63,260 nt of DNA from Suilimivivens sp964614185 (GTDB taxonomy: Bacteria > Bacillota > Clostridia > Lachnospirales > Lachnospiraceae), in NCBI GenBank assembly GCA_964614185.1, contig CAZTKJ010000013.1:1-63260 (forward strand), given 5' to 3'. Made by a program: the position numbers and the translations under genes. The notes beneath the pieces were generated by a model that did not search any database, was not told where the DNA came from, and worked only from the letters and a program-made list of their open reading frames with translations. Shown here in pieces: positions 8,088 through 16,790 of the stretch. How positions within the stretch are numbered: position 1 is the stretch's first letter; the number at the start of each line of letters is the position of its first letter.

Positions 8088-9464
8088 ATGACTAATGACA
8101 AAAGAAAAAAATCATTTGAAATAGATATGTGCACGGGGGCGCTTCTTCCCAAAATACTGCTATTTACACTGCCGCTTATTCTTTCAGGCATCCTGCAGCT
8201 TTTATTTAATGCAGCAGACGTGGTGGTTGTGGGAAGATTCGCCGGGAATGAATCATTAGCAGCAGTAGGCTCTACAGGCTCCCTTACCAACCTTCTGGTC
8301 AATTTGTTTATAGGATTATCAGTGGGAGTTAATGTGCTGGTAGCAAGATATTATGGAGGCAAAAAAGAAAAAGATGCAAGCAGTACTGTACATACGGCTG
8401 TTATTATCAGCGTTGTGGGAGGGATTTTTCTTGCAGCATTTGGATTTGTTGCAGCCAGGCCTTTGTTACAGCTGATGGATACCCCTGATGATGTGATTCA
8501 TTTATCAGTGATTTATATGAGAATTTATTTTTTGGGAATGCCGGTAATGCTTTTATACAATTTTGGAAGTGCAGTTCTTCGTGCCATTGGCGATACAAGG
8601 CGCCCATTGTTCTATTTAATGATAGCAGGTGTTATTAATGTCTGTCTCAATCTTTGGTTTGTAATCGGATTTCATATGGGAGTTGCAGGAGTGGCATTGG
8701 CCACAGTGCTTTCCCAATGTGTATCAGCGGCTCTGATTGTTAGATGTTTGATTTGTAGTGAAGGATGTATCAAGCTCACCCTTAATCAGCTGCATATAGA
8801 CTGGGATAAGTTTGGCAGGATTGTACGTATCGGTCTTCCGGCGGGAATACAGGGATCCCTTTTTTCCATTTCCAATGTACTGATTCAATCTTCTGTTAAT
8901 TCCTTTGGCTCCATTGCTATGGCAGGAAATACGGCAGGCAGCAATATAGAGGGCTTTGTTTACACTTCCATGAATGCTGTCCATCAGGCGGCGGTAAGCT
9001 TTACGGGACAGAACCTTGGAGGAAGGAAACTGGAACGTATTAATAAGATTTTAATAGAATGTCTGCTTCTTGTTACTGCAATTGGTCTTGTTATGGGAAA
9101 TGGAGCTGTTCTTTTTGGAAATCAACTTCTTGGGCTGTATTCCACAGATCAGGAGGTTATTTACTATGGAATCATGAGAATGAGTGTCATCTGTACCACT
9201 TATTGTCTGTGCGGTATTATGGATGTTCTGGTAGGCAGCATCAGAGGACTTGGATATGCTGTAATGCCTATGATCGTATCTTTGATGGGAGCCTGCGTAT
9301 TCCGTATTATTTGGATATATACTATATTCCGGTGGAACAGAACCTTAGAAACATTATATATCTCTTATCCCATATCATGGGCATTGACAGCCTTTGTCCA
9401 TATGATATGTTTTGTGATCGTAAAGAAGAAGATTGAAAAGAGGATGGGGATGCAGCGAGCATAA
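8088..9464 (+). CDS. MATE-family multidrug/Na+ antiporter (first of three)
   Basis: The 458-residue protein has about 12 hydrophobic segments and the MATE layout: an N-terminal charged stretch, then LPKILLFTLPLILSGILQLLFNAADVVVVGRFAGNESLAAVGSTG, which carries the conserved VGRFAG loop. A second half-repeat starts around residue 245 (GLPAGIQGSLFSISNVLIQ). MATE transporters export cationic compounds in exchange for Na+ or H+; the substrate cannot be told from sequence. The ribosome site is weak (AAAGG 12-15 bases before the ATG). A phosphatase gene follows after 33 bases. Confidence 0.9.
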   Translation: MTNDKRKKSFEIDMCTGALLPKILLFTLPLILSGILQLLFNAADVVVVGRFAGNESLAAVGSTGSLTNLLVNLFIGLSVGVNVLVARYYGGKKEKDASSTVHTAVIISVVGGIFLAAFGFVAARPLLQLMDTPDDVIHLSVIYMRIYFLGMPVMLLYNFGSAVLRAIGDTRRPLFYLMIAGVINVCLNLWFVIGFHMGVAGVALATVLSQCVSAALIVRCLICSEGCIKLTLNQLHIDWDKFGRIVRIGLPAGIQGSLFSISNVLIQSSVNSFGSIAMAGNTAGSNIEGFVYTSMNAVHQAAVSFTGQNLGGRKLERINKILIECLLLVTAIGLVMGNGAVLFGNQLLGLYSTDQEVIYYGIMRMSVICTTYCLCGIMDVLVGSIRGLGYAVMPMIVSLMGACVFRIIWIYTIFRWNRTLETLYISYPISWALTAFVHMICFVIVKKKIEKRMGMQRA

Positions 9465-9497
9465 GTACCACAGGCAGGAAAGGAACTGATAGTATCA

Positions 9498-10172
9498 ATG
9501 GGAAAAGGACAAATTATAAGCGGAAGATATGACACGGTAATATTTGATCTGGACGGTACGCTTCTGAATACACTGGAAGATTTAAAGGATAGTGTAAATT
9601 ATGGACTTAAAAAGTATGGGATGCCGGAACGTTCCTTAGAAGAAATACGATGTTTTGTGGGAAACGGTGTGCAGAAGCTGATTGAGCGTTCTCTTCCAAA
9701 AGAAAGAACGAAAGAAGAAGAGCAGCTGGTTTTTGCAGCATTTCGGGAACACTATGATATTCACTGCAATGACAAGACTGATTTATATCCGGGTATCCGG
9801 GAACTCCTTAGAGAGTTGAAAAGCTGTGGTTATAAAATGGCTATAGTATCTAATAAACTGCAATCCGGTGTGGATACTTTGCGTGATATATACTTTAAAG
9901 AGTATATTACTACAGCAATCGGCACGAAAGATGGTATACCTAAAAAACCGGCGCCGGATATGGTGCTTGAGGCAATGCGTCGCCTTAGAGCAACTAAGGA
10001 AACAACAGTGTATGTGGGGGACTCTGAGGTAGATATTGCAACAGCTTTCAATACAGGAATAGATTGTATTGCGGTTGCCTGGGGATTTAGAACCAGGAAG
10101 GAGCAGGAACAGGCCGGCAGCAAAGTATTTGTTGATAAACCTCTTGATATTTTGGAGCACATTAAAAATTAA
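9498..10172 (+). CDS. HAD-superfamily phosphatase, phosphoglycolate phosphatase-like
   Basis: This 224-residue HAD hydrolase has all four motifs: DLDGTLLNT with the nucleophilic Asp (about 17-25), a VSNK motif (about 118), a lysine in KKPAPDM, and GDSEVDIATAFNTG. The helical cap between motifs I and II is of the type seen in phosphoglycolate/pyrophosphate phosphatases (Gph/PpaX). The true substrate is uncertain, because the family is promiscuous. AGGAAAGG precedes the start. The AroA-HflX frame begins 17 bases downstream, which suggests one transcript. Confidence 0.85.
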   Translation: MGKGQIISGRYDTVIFDLDGTLLNTLEDLKDSVNYGLKKYGMPERSLEEIRCFVGNGVQKLIERSLPKERTKEEEQLVFAAFREHYDIHCNDKTDLYPGIRELLRELKSCGYKMAIVSNKLQSGVDTLRDIYFKEYITTAIGTKDGIPKKPAPDMVLEAMRRLRATKETTVYVGDSEVDIATAFNTGIDCIAVAWGFRTRKEQEQAGSKVFVDKPLDILEHIKN

Positions 10173-10188
10173 ATGGAGATTTAATAAT

Positions 10189-12840
10189 ATGACAACATCA
10201 TTTTATGTAAAAAAAATAAAAGAGCCTGGGGAGATTGAAGTACAGGTTCCGGGTTCTAAAAGCATTACTAACAGAGCATTACTGCTGGCAGCTTTGTCAA
10301 ATAAGAAATGCACGCTTCATGGAGTGCTCTTCAGTGATGATACCAGAGCGTTTCTTGACAGTCTTCAAAAATTGGGATTTTCCGTAATGATCGATGAAAA
10401 AATAAAGGATGTTATTATATTGGGGACGGGTGGGAAAATACCTAATTCCAAAGCAGTAATTAACGTGGAAAGTGCAGGTACAGCTGCCCGATTCCTTACG
10501 GTCATGCTGGCATTTGCAGGAGGAGATTATGAGATGAATGCTTCTCCTCAGATGTGTAAACGTCCTATGGAGCCTCTTTTGACAATTCTAAAAGAAAATG
10601 GAGTGGAGTTTACCTTTTTAGGCGAAGAAGGACATTTTCCTTTTCTTATGAGCTCACACAATATCTTTATGGAAACAGTAGACATTGATACAGGAATAAG
10701 CAGTCAGTTTGCAAGCGCTCTGTTAATGGCAGGTGTGCTTTTAAAAGATGGACTTAAGGTAGTAATGTCGGGAGACAGAACGGAAGGTTCTTACATCCAA
10801 ATGACTCTTAATATGATGAGGCAGTTTGGCATTGATGTGGTCAAAGAAGGAAACTGCTGCAAGGTTCCTAATACGACAGAGTTTGGAGTTCCCGAGTATC
10901 AGATAGAGCCGGATGTATCAGGCGCCTGCTATTTTTATGCTATGGCGCCGTTATTAAGAACGGATGTTATTGTTAAAAATGTGCATATGGATTCTCTCCA
11001 GGGTGATATTAAATTTGTAAAAGTCCTGGCAGATATGGGATGTATTTTGGAAGAAACGAAGGAAGGTATTCGAGTGATAGGAAGCTGTGTGGATGAATAT
11101 CCGGGGCTTACTCTTTCCATGAAAGATTTTTCCGACCAGACTATGACCATGGCGGCGATTGCTCCTTTTGCCAAGTCGCCTACGTTGATTCGGAATGTAG
11201 GACATATCAGATTTCAGGAATCTGACAGAATTCATGCCATTGTTACGGAACTGACCCGTATGGGAATTGTCTGTGAAGAAGCAGAGTCAGAAGAAGGTAT
11301 TCGTATTTTCCCTGTCTTAGCAGAGGATGTCAAAGAGGTGGAAACAGAGACTTACGAGGATCACAGAATGGCTATGGCATTTACCCTTATAGGACTTAAA
11401 ACAGGGAAGATAACCATTAAAAATCCGGAATGCTGCAGAAAAACCTTTGAAAATTATTTTGATCTGATCCGTGGGTTATATGAGAATCAAAAGACGGATG
11501 ATATGACTGCCCATCATAAAACAGAGATTCCTAAAGAAGAACAGGATAAGCAGACAGAAGACAGAAAAAAAGCTGTGCTGGTAGGTGTGGAACTTTTGAC
11601 GGAAAGTAAAAAAGGCAGTGATGAATTTGAACGTTCCATGACGGAACTTGGTTATTTGGCAGAGGCCTGTTTTATGGAACCGGTGGCAGTAGCCATTCAG
11701 AGAATGGAAAGCATCCATAAAGGGTTGTATATAGGAAAAGGTAAGGTAAAGGAAGTTCGGGACGTGGCAGAACGTCTGGAGGCAGATGTTATCATTTTTG
11801 ATAATTCCCTTACGCCTTCACAGCTTAGAAATCTTCAGGATGAATTGGAAAAACCTGTTATAGACAGGACAACATTGATTCTTGATATTTTTGAAAGTCG
11901 GGCCGGAACGAGAGAAGCAAAATTGCAGGTGGAATCAGCCAGATTACAGTATTTGCTTCCACGTCTTAGCGGTATGCATGAAGCCTTAAGCAGACAGGGA
12001 GGCACCAGTGGAAGCATGAGCAGCCGCGGTAGTGGAGAAAAAAAGCTGGAACTGGACAGAAGACGGATAGAACATCGGATTTCCATGCTTAGAAAAGAGT
12101 TGGAAGAAATTTCTTCAGAAAGGGTCATTCAGCGAAAAAAAAGACAGAAATCCGGTATTCCTATGGTAGCTTTGGTAGGCTATACCAATGCCGGGAAGTC
12201 CACTATTATGAATGCCATGGTAGATAAATATGTGGGAGATGATGAGAAACGTGTTTTTGAAAAGGACATGCTTTTTGCCACACTGGATACAGCCATAAGA
12301 AGAATTAATACAGGAAATAACAAAGATTTTCTTTTATCGGATACCGTGGGATTTATTCATAAGCTGCCCCATGGACTGGTAAAGGCGTTCCGTTCAACGC
12401 TGGAAGAAGTGAAAAGTGCAGATCTTCTGCTTCAGATAGTAGATTATTCCGATCCCTTTTATACACAGCAGATTGAAACCACCAACAGAACACTGGCAGA
12501 ATTAGGCGCAGGAAATATTCCCATGATCACTGTTTTTAATAAAACGGATCTGTGTGAGCCAAAAACATCATACCCTAAATGCGGCAGGGACAAAATATAT
12601 ATTTCTGCGAAGGAAGATTCTTCCATAGAACTGCTGGTGCAGATGCTTCTTGAATATGCTTATGCCGATTACGTAGATGCAAAGTTTCTGATTCCTTATG
12701 AAAAAGGCAATGTTCTGTCATATTTCATGGAAAACGCCCAGATTATCAGTAGGGAATATGTAGAAAAGGGTACTGAGCTTATGGTAAGGTGCCATAAAGC
12801 AGATCGGGATAAATATGCAGAATATATTGGAGATGAGTAG
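10189..12840 (+). CDS. aroA-hflX: AroA (EPSP synthase) - HflX GTPase fusion
   Basis: One uninterrupted 883-residue frame encodes two normally separate proteins. Residues 1-435 are 5-enolpyruvylshikimate-3-phosphate synthase of the shikimate pathway: PGSKS 21-25, AGTAARF 96-102, SSQ 171-173, catalytic Asp in SDQT about 316, DHRMAM 391-396, and CRKTF 416-420. The usual KE[ST]DR motif reads QESDR at 343-347. Residues 439-883 are HflX, a ribosome-associated GTPase: GYTNAGKST 664-672, LFATLDTAIRR 695-705, DTVGF 718-722, NKTD 784-787, SAK 806-808. The linker is short, polar and low in complexity. An in-frame ATG at 11503 (residue 439) could restart HflX, but its ribosome site is poor. The ATG at 10189 follows GGAG with good spacing. 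A frameshift or stop loss is the main alternative to a true fusion. Confidence 0.88.
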   Translation: MTTSFYVKKIKEPGEIEVQVPGSKSITNRALLLAALSNKKCTLHGVLFSDDTRAFLDSLQKLGFSVMIDEKIKDVIILGTGGKIPNSKAVINVESAGTAARFLTVMLAFAGGDYEMNASPQMCKRPMEPLLTILKENGVEFTFLGEEGHFPFLMSSHNIFMETVDIDTGISSQFASALLMAGVLLKDGLKVVMSGDRTEGSYIQMTLNMMRQFGIDVVKEGNCCKVPNTTEFGVPEYQIEPDVSGACYFYAMAPLLRTDVIVKNVHMDSLQGDIKFVKVLADMGCILEETKEGIRVIGSCVDEYPGLTLSMKDFSDQTMTMAAIAPFAKSPTLIRNVGHIRFQESDRIHAIVTELTRMGIVCEEAESEEGIRIFPVLAEDVKEVETETYEDHRMAMAFTLIGLKTGKITIKNPECCRKTFENYFDLIRGLYENQKTDDMTAHHKTEIPKEEQDKQTEDRKKAVLVGVELLTESKKGSDEFERSMTELGYLAEACFMEPVAVAIQRMESIHKGLYIGKGKVKEVRDVAERLEADVIIFDNSLTPSQLRNLQDELEKPVIDRTTLILDIFESRAGTREAKLQVESARLQYLLPRLSGMHEALSRQGGTSGSMSSRGSGEKKLELDRRRIEHRISMLRKELEEISSERVIQRKKRQKSGIPMVALVGYTNAGKSTIMNAMVDKYVGDDEKRVFEKDMLFATLDTAIRRINTGNNKDFLLSDTVGFIHKLPHGLVKAFRSTLEEVKSADLLLQIVDYSDPFYTQQIETTNRTLAELGAGNIPMITVFNKTDLCEPKTSYPKCGRDKIYISAKEDSSIELLVQMLLEYAYADYVDAKFLIPYEKGNVLSYFMENAQIISREYVEKGTELMVRCHKADRDKYAEYIGDE

Positions 12841-12841
12841 G

Positions 12842-13552
12842 ATGGAGAAAGAACGGTTAAATAAATATCTTGCGGCCTGCGGCATATGCTCCAGAAGAGA
12901 TGCAGACAAGCTGATCGAAGCAGGAAAAGTTACGGTAAACGGTGTGACTGCCGTAGCAGGAGTTAAAGTAAGCAGCAGCGATGAAGTGAAAGTCAATGGC
13001 AGACTGCTGTCAGGAAAAGAAGAAAAAGTGGTATTTGCCTATTACAAACCTGTGGGAGTCATTTGTACTCAGAAAGATAAGTTTGCGGATAAAAAGATAT
13101 CGGATATGGTGAAACTGCCGGTCAGAGTCACATATGCGGGGCGGCTGGATAAAGATTCGGAAGGTCTTTTGCTGCTTACGAATGACGGCGATCTGATAGA
13201 AGCCATGATGAAAGGCAGTGCAGGCCACGAAAAGGAATACATTGTTAAAGTAAACAAGGAAATGACGGATGAGTTCCTTGAAAAGATGTCTTTAGGGGTT
13301 TATTTAAAAGATCTTCATATAATGACGAGACCTTGCAGTGTTGAAAAAATAGGGAAATTTACCTTTCGTATTATATTAACCCAAGGGGTCAACAGGCAGA
13401 TTAGAAGAATGACGGAAGAATTTGGTTATCATGTCAGAGCCATTAAGCGGGTGAGAGTAGTAAATATTGAACTTGCAAATTTGAAACCCGGAGAGCTCAG
13501 GCAGGTAAAAAATGACGAATTACAGGTGTTATATAATTCCTGTGGGATGTAG
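12842..13552 (+). CDS. RsuA/RluB/RluF-family rRNA pseudouridine synthase
   Basis: The 236-residue protein has an N-terminal S4 RNA-binding domain (ERLNKYLAACGICSRRDADK) and a catalytic domain with the conserved Asp in GRLDKDSEGLLLLTNDG, then QGVNRQIRRM. The NRQIRRM motif with a following RVRVVNIEL is closer to the RluF branch (23S rRNA) than to RluB (NREVRR), but the target base is not certain. The ATG at 12842 directly follows the HflX stop, and GGAG lies about 10 bases upstream inside the hflX end, so translation is coupled. An earlier in-frame ATG at 12815 would add nine residues not typical of the family. Confidence 0.85.
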   Translation: MEKERLNKYLAACGICSRRDADKLIEAGKVTVNGVTAVAGVKVSSSDEVKVNGRLLSGKEEKVVFAYYKPVGVICTQKDKFADKKISDMVKLPVRVTYAGRLDKDSEGLLLLTNDGDLIEAMMKGSAGHEKEYIVKVNKEMTDEFLEKMSLGVYLKDLHIMTRPCSVEKIGKFTFRIILTQGVNRQIRRMTEEFGYHVRAIKRVRVVNIELANLKPGELRQVKNDELQVLYNSCGM

Positions 13553-13711
13553 AAACGGGTATTTTTAGATAAAAACACAAAATCTGGTAGGGAGTGGTTA
13601 TAGATATTGTGTATGAAAAAAAGAGAAAAAAATTTTCTTTTTTCCTGTTATAAGGCTAAAATGATATTATATGGCTTTAAAAGAGAATAGATTTTAAAGA
13701 AAACAGGTTTT

Positions 13712-13804
13712 ATGAAATTATATTTTGAAAGAAAAATGGAAAGTTTTGACGGAAAACTTGCAGCATTTTTGCAGATGCCGGATTATAAAGGTAAGGGTGC
13801 ATAA
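13712..13804 (+). CDS. Possible 30-residue leader peptide before ligA
   Basis: A short frame starts at ATG 13712, four bases after an ACAGG, and stops two bases before the ligA start. It would encode a 30-residue peptide beginning MKLYFERKMES. The tight spacing to ligA is suggestive of translational coupling. No family is recognised and the frame may be chance. The rest of the 254-base gap upstream is AT-rich and shows only an A/T-rich hairpin near 13617-13646. Confidence 0.25.
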   Translation: MKLYFERKMESFDGKLAAFLQMPDYKGKGA

Positions 13805-13806
13805 AT

Positions 13807-15774
13807 ATGGATGAATTGAAGAAGAGATATGAAGAACTGGTACAAAAATTAAATGAAGCTTCAAAAGCCTATTACGGAGGGCAGGAAGAACTGATGTCCA
13901 ATTATGAATGGGATGCTATGTTCGATGAAGCAGCAGCGTTAGAAGCAGAGACAGGATATATTCTTCCGGAAAGTCCAACTCAGAATACAGGTATGGAAGA
14001 AGATGGTGGAAACAGAGAGCCTCATGAGTTTCCAGCCTTATCCCTTGCCAAGACAAAGCAGATTTCTGAACTGCAGAAATGGGCGGAAGATAAACCCATC
14101 TGGTTATCGTGGAAATTAGATGGCCTGACATTGGTGCTGACTTACGATGGAGGCAGACTGACGAAGATCGTTACAAGAGGAAACGGAAGTATGGGCACCA
14201 ATATTACTTATCTGAAAAATTCCATAGCCGGATTTCCTCTGAAAATCAAATATCAGGGACATATGGTAGTCAGAGGAGAGGCCACCATATCCTATACCGA
14301 TTTTGAACTGATCAATCAGACCATTGAAGATGATAACGAAAAGTATGCTAATCCCAGGAATCTGGCATCAGGAACTTTGAGTTTAGATGATCCGGAAAAG
14401 GTAAAGGAACGTTGTGTTCATTTTAATGCCTTTACGCTTGTCTATTTAGATGATTCTATAAGGTCATGGGGAGAACAGATGAGCCTGCTGAAAGAAGAAG
14501 GTTTTACGGTAGTTGACAGTGAGGCAGCCACAGCAGATACCCTTCCGGAAGTAATAACAAGATGGACGAAAAAAGTGGAAACGGGAGCAATGGATATTCC
14601 GGTAGATGGACTTGTGATCTGTTTTGACGATACGGAATATGCAGCAACAGGCAATGTAACGGGACATCATGCAACGAAAGCAGGATATGCTTTTAAGTGG
14701 CCGGATGTGTCGGCGAAATCCAAGCTTCTATATATAGAGTGGTCTTGCGCAGCATCTACCATTTCACCTGTGGCAGTATTTGAACCTGTCAGGCTGGAGG
14801 GAACCACAGTCTCCAGAGCTTCATTATGCAATATCAGTGAGATGGAACGCCTTGGAATCGGAAAAGAGTGTACACTGGAAATTATAAAAGCCAATAAGAT
14901 CATTCCCAAGTGTATAGCGGTGACAGAAGTCAAAGGAGAGATTGAGATACCTGACAGTTGTCCGGTATGTAAAGCTGCCACCCAAATTCATATCAGCGAA
15001 AAAAGCCATACCAAAACATTGCATTGTACCAATTCCGAATGCAGCGCCAAACATGTGAAAAAGTTTACCAGGTTTGTCAGCAAGGCCGGTATGGACATTG
15101 ACGGATTGTCTATACAGACCATGTTGAAATTCATGAATGCAGGATTTATTTCGGAATTTGCAGATATTTATCATCTTTCGGATCATGCAGATGTAATTAT
15201 GAATATGGAAGGATTCGGAAAGAAATCCTGTGAGAATATGATGCGTGCCATTGAAAAGAGCAGAAAAACAGAGCCTGTCAGATTTATTTATGCACTGTGC
15301 ATTCCCATGTTCGGAACAGATGCGGCGAAAAAAATAGTTGCCTCAATAGGATGGGAAGGATTTCTTGAAAGGTTAACGAAAGGGACAGGATTTGAGGATA
15401 TAGAAGGAATCGGCCCGGAGAAATCAGGTTCTGTTATGGAGTGGTATGCAGATTCCAAAAACCGGACTTCTTTGGAAGCATTGCTTAAGGAAGTAGAAAT
15501 AGAAAAGACGGAACCGAAAACAGAAGAAGGAGAAAAATGTAAGGGTCTTACCTTTGTCATTACCGGTGATGTGCACCACTATAAAAACCGGGATGAATTC
15601 AAGGCCTATGTAGAAGCGGCGGGAGGGAAAGTAACAGGAAGCGTGACTTCCAAAACAAATTATCTTGTAAATAATGATGTGAACTCCGCCTCTTCTAAAA
15701 ACCGCAAGGCTAAGGAATTGGGAATACCGATTATTTCCGAAGATGAATTTTTAACAAAGTTCGGTAATCTTTAA
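13807..15774 (+). CDS. ligA: NAD+-dependent DNA ligase, divergent LigA
   Basis: The 655-residue protein has the LigA order: domain Ia, adenylation domain with the active lysine in KLDG (Lys103), OB fold (GTTVSRASLCN), a four-cysteine zinc finger (CPVC...CTNSEC), helix-hairpin-helix motifs (IEGIGPEKS) and a C-terminal BRCT domain from about 580. It seals nicks in replication and repair using NAD+. In domain Ia, which binds the nicotinamide mononucleotide half, the usual Y-H...D..YD pattern reads Y22-Y23...N32..W35-D36. Three of the five classical residues are changed, although conservatively. It could be the housekeeping ligase of this lineage or a second ligase. It is followed by metA after 30 bases. 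Confidence 0.9.
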   Translation: MDELKKRYEELVQKLNEASKAYYGGQEELMSNYEWDAMFDEAAALEAETGYILPESPTQNTGMEEDGGNREPHEFPALSLAKTKQISELQKWAEDKPIWLSWKLDGLTLVLTYDGGRLTKIVTRGNGSMGTNITYLKNSIAGFPLKIKYQGHMVVRGEATISYTDFELINQTIEDDNEKYANPRNLASGTLSLDDPEKVKERCVHFNAFTLVYLDDSIRSWGEQMSLLKEEGFTVVDSEAATADTLPEVITRWTKKVETGAMDIPVDGLVICFDDTEYAATGNVTGHHATKAGYAFKWPDVSAKSKLLYIEWSCAASTISPVAVFEPVRLEGTTVSRASLCNISEMERLGIGKECTLEIIKANKIIPKCIAVTEVKGEIEIPDSCPVCKAATQIHISEKSHTKTLHCTNSECSAKHVKKFTRFVSKAGMDIDGLSIQTMLKFMNAGFISEFADIYHLSDHADVIMNMEGFGKKSCENMMRAIEKSRKTEPVRFIYALCIPMFGTDAAKKIVASIGWEGFLERLTKGTGFEDIEGIGPEKSGSVMEWYADSKNRTSLEALLKEVEIEKTEPKTEEGEKCKGLTFVITGDVHHYKNRDEFKAYVEAAGGKVTGSVTSKTNYLVNNDVNSASSKNRKAKELGIPIISEDEFLTKFGNL

Positions 15775-15804
15775 CAATAATTATAAAGGGAATGGAGCGA
15801 TAAT

Positions 15805-16710
15805 ATGCCTATTAAAGTACAAAGTGATCTGCCTGCAAAAGAAATACTGGAAAATGAAAATATATTTGTGATGGATGAATACCGTGCGCTGCATCAGGAC
15901 ATCAGACCGCTGAAAATCTGTATATTGAATCTGATGCCGGTAAAACAGGATACGGAGCTGCAGCTTTTGAGAGTTCTTTCCAATACGCCGCTGCATATTG
16001 ACGTGTCATTTATGAAGATGAACAGTCATATTTCATTAAATACGCCCATCCAGCATCTGAACCGCTTCTACAATACCTTTGATGAATTAAAGGATAATAA
16101 GTATGATGGATTGATCATTACGGGAGCACCGGTGGAGCAGATTCCTTTTGAAGAGGTTGATTACTGGCCAGAGCTTTGTGAGATCATGGACTGGACGAAG
16201 GAACATGTAACATCAACGCTGCATATCTGTTGGGGAGCCCAGGCAGGACTTTATTATCACTTCAATATTCCCAAGGTATTACTTCCTCAAAAGCTGTTTG
16301 GTGTCTTTGAACATAAGGTAATGAACCGTAAGATACCGCTTGTTCGCGGATTTGATGATTCTTTTTTGATTCCTCACAGCCGTCATACTGCCGTACAGGC
16401 GGAAGATATTTATAATTGCAAGGAGCTGACGGTTTTAGCACAGTCCCAGGAAGCAGGGATTTTACTCTGTATGACGGAAGGCGGAAAACAGATTTTTATT
16501 ACAGGTCATCCTGAGTATGACAGATATACCCTTCACAATGAATACAGGCGTGACAAAGATAAGGGATTGGATATCCAGATTCCAAAAAATTATTATCCCG
16601 GAGATGATGATACTCAAAAACCCGGTCTGCAGTGGCGTTCCCACAGCAACAATCTGTATTCCAACTGGCTCAATTATTACGTATATCAGGTAACGCCTTA
16701 TGAACTTTAA
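15805..16710 (+). CDS. metA: Homoserine O-acetyltransferase, MetA type
   Basis: This 301-residue enzyme transfers an acyl group from acyl-CoA to L-homoserine, the first committed step of methionine synthesis. The MetA fold is clear: NLMPVKQDTELQLLR, then ITGAPVE, then CWGAQAG with the nucleophile Cys142, and GHPEYD with His235 and Glu237 of the triad. Residue 111 is Glu. In characterised MetA proteins Glu at this position goes with acetyl-CoA and Gly with succinyl-CoA, so acetylation is predicted despite the family's common name. No SAM riboswitch fits into the 30-base gap upstream; it probably shares the ligA transcript. Confidence 0.92.
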   Translation: MPIKVQSDLPAKEILENENIFVMDEYRALHQDIRPLKICILNLMPVKQDTELQLLRVLSNTPLHIDVSFMKMNSHISLNTPIQHLNRFYNTFDELKDNKYDGLIITGAPVEQIPFEEVDYWPELCEIMDWTKEHVTSTLHICWGAQAGLYYHFNIPKVLLPQKLFGVFEHKVMNRKIPLVRGFDDSFLIPHSRHTAVQAEDIYNCKELTVLAQSQEAGILLCMTEGGKQIFITGHPEYDRYTLHNEYRRDKDKGLDIQIPKNYYPGDDDTQKPGLQWRSHSNNLYSNWLNYYVYQVTPYEL

Positions 16711-16727
16711 GACATATATTTTAGCTA

Positions 16728-16755
16728 TTGAAGGCTTCTGAAAAAATGCTATAAT
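16728..16755 (+). promoter_or_regulatory. Sigma-A promoter
   Basis: TTGAAG at 16728-16733 and TATAAT at 16750-16755, spacing 16, lie 35 bases upstream of the alpha/beta hydrolase gene. It probably drives the hydrolase and the two MATE genes. Confidence 0.7.
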
Positions 16756-16790
16756 TTATAAATAGTGGGTTAAGGGAGGTTATGTAGATC

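Noticed and set aside
10069..10188. Longer AroA-HflX start at TTG 10069
   Set aside because: It lies inside the preceding phosphatase gene in another frame, adds 40 residues not like AroA, and has no good ribosome site; ATG 10189 does.
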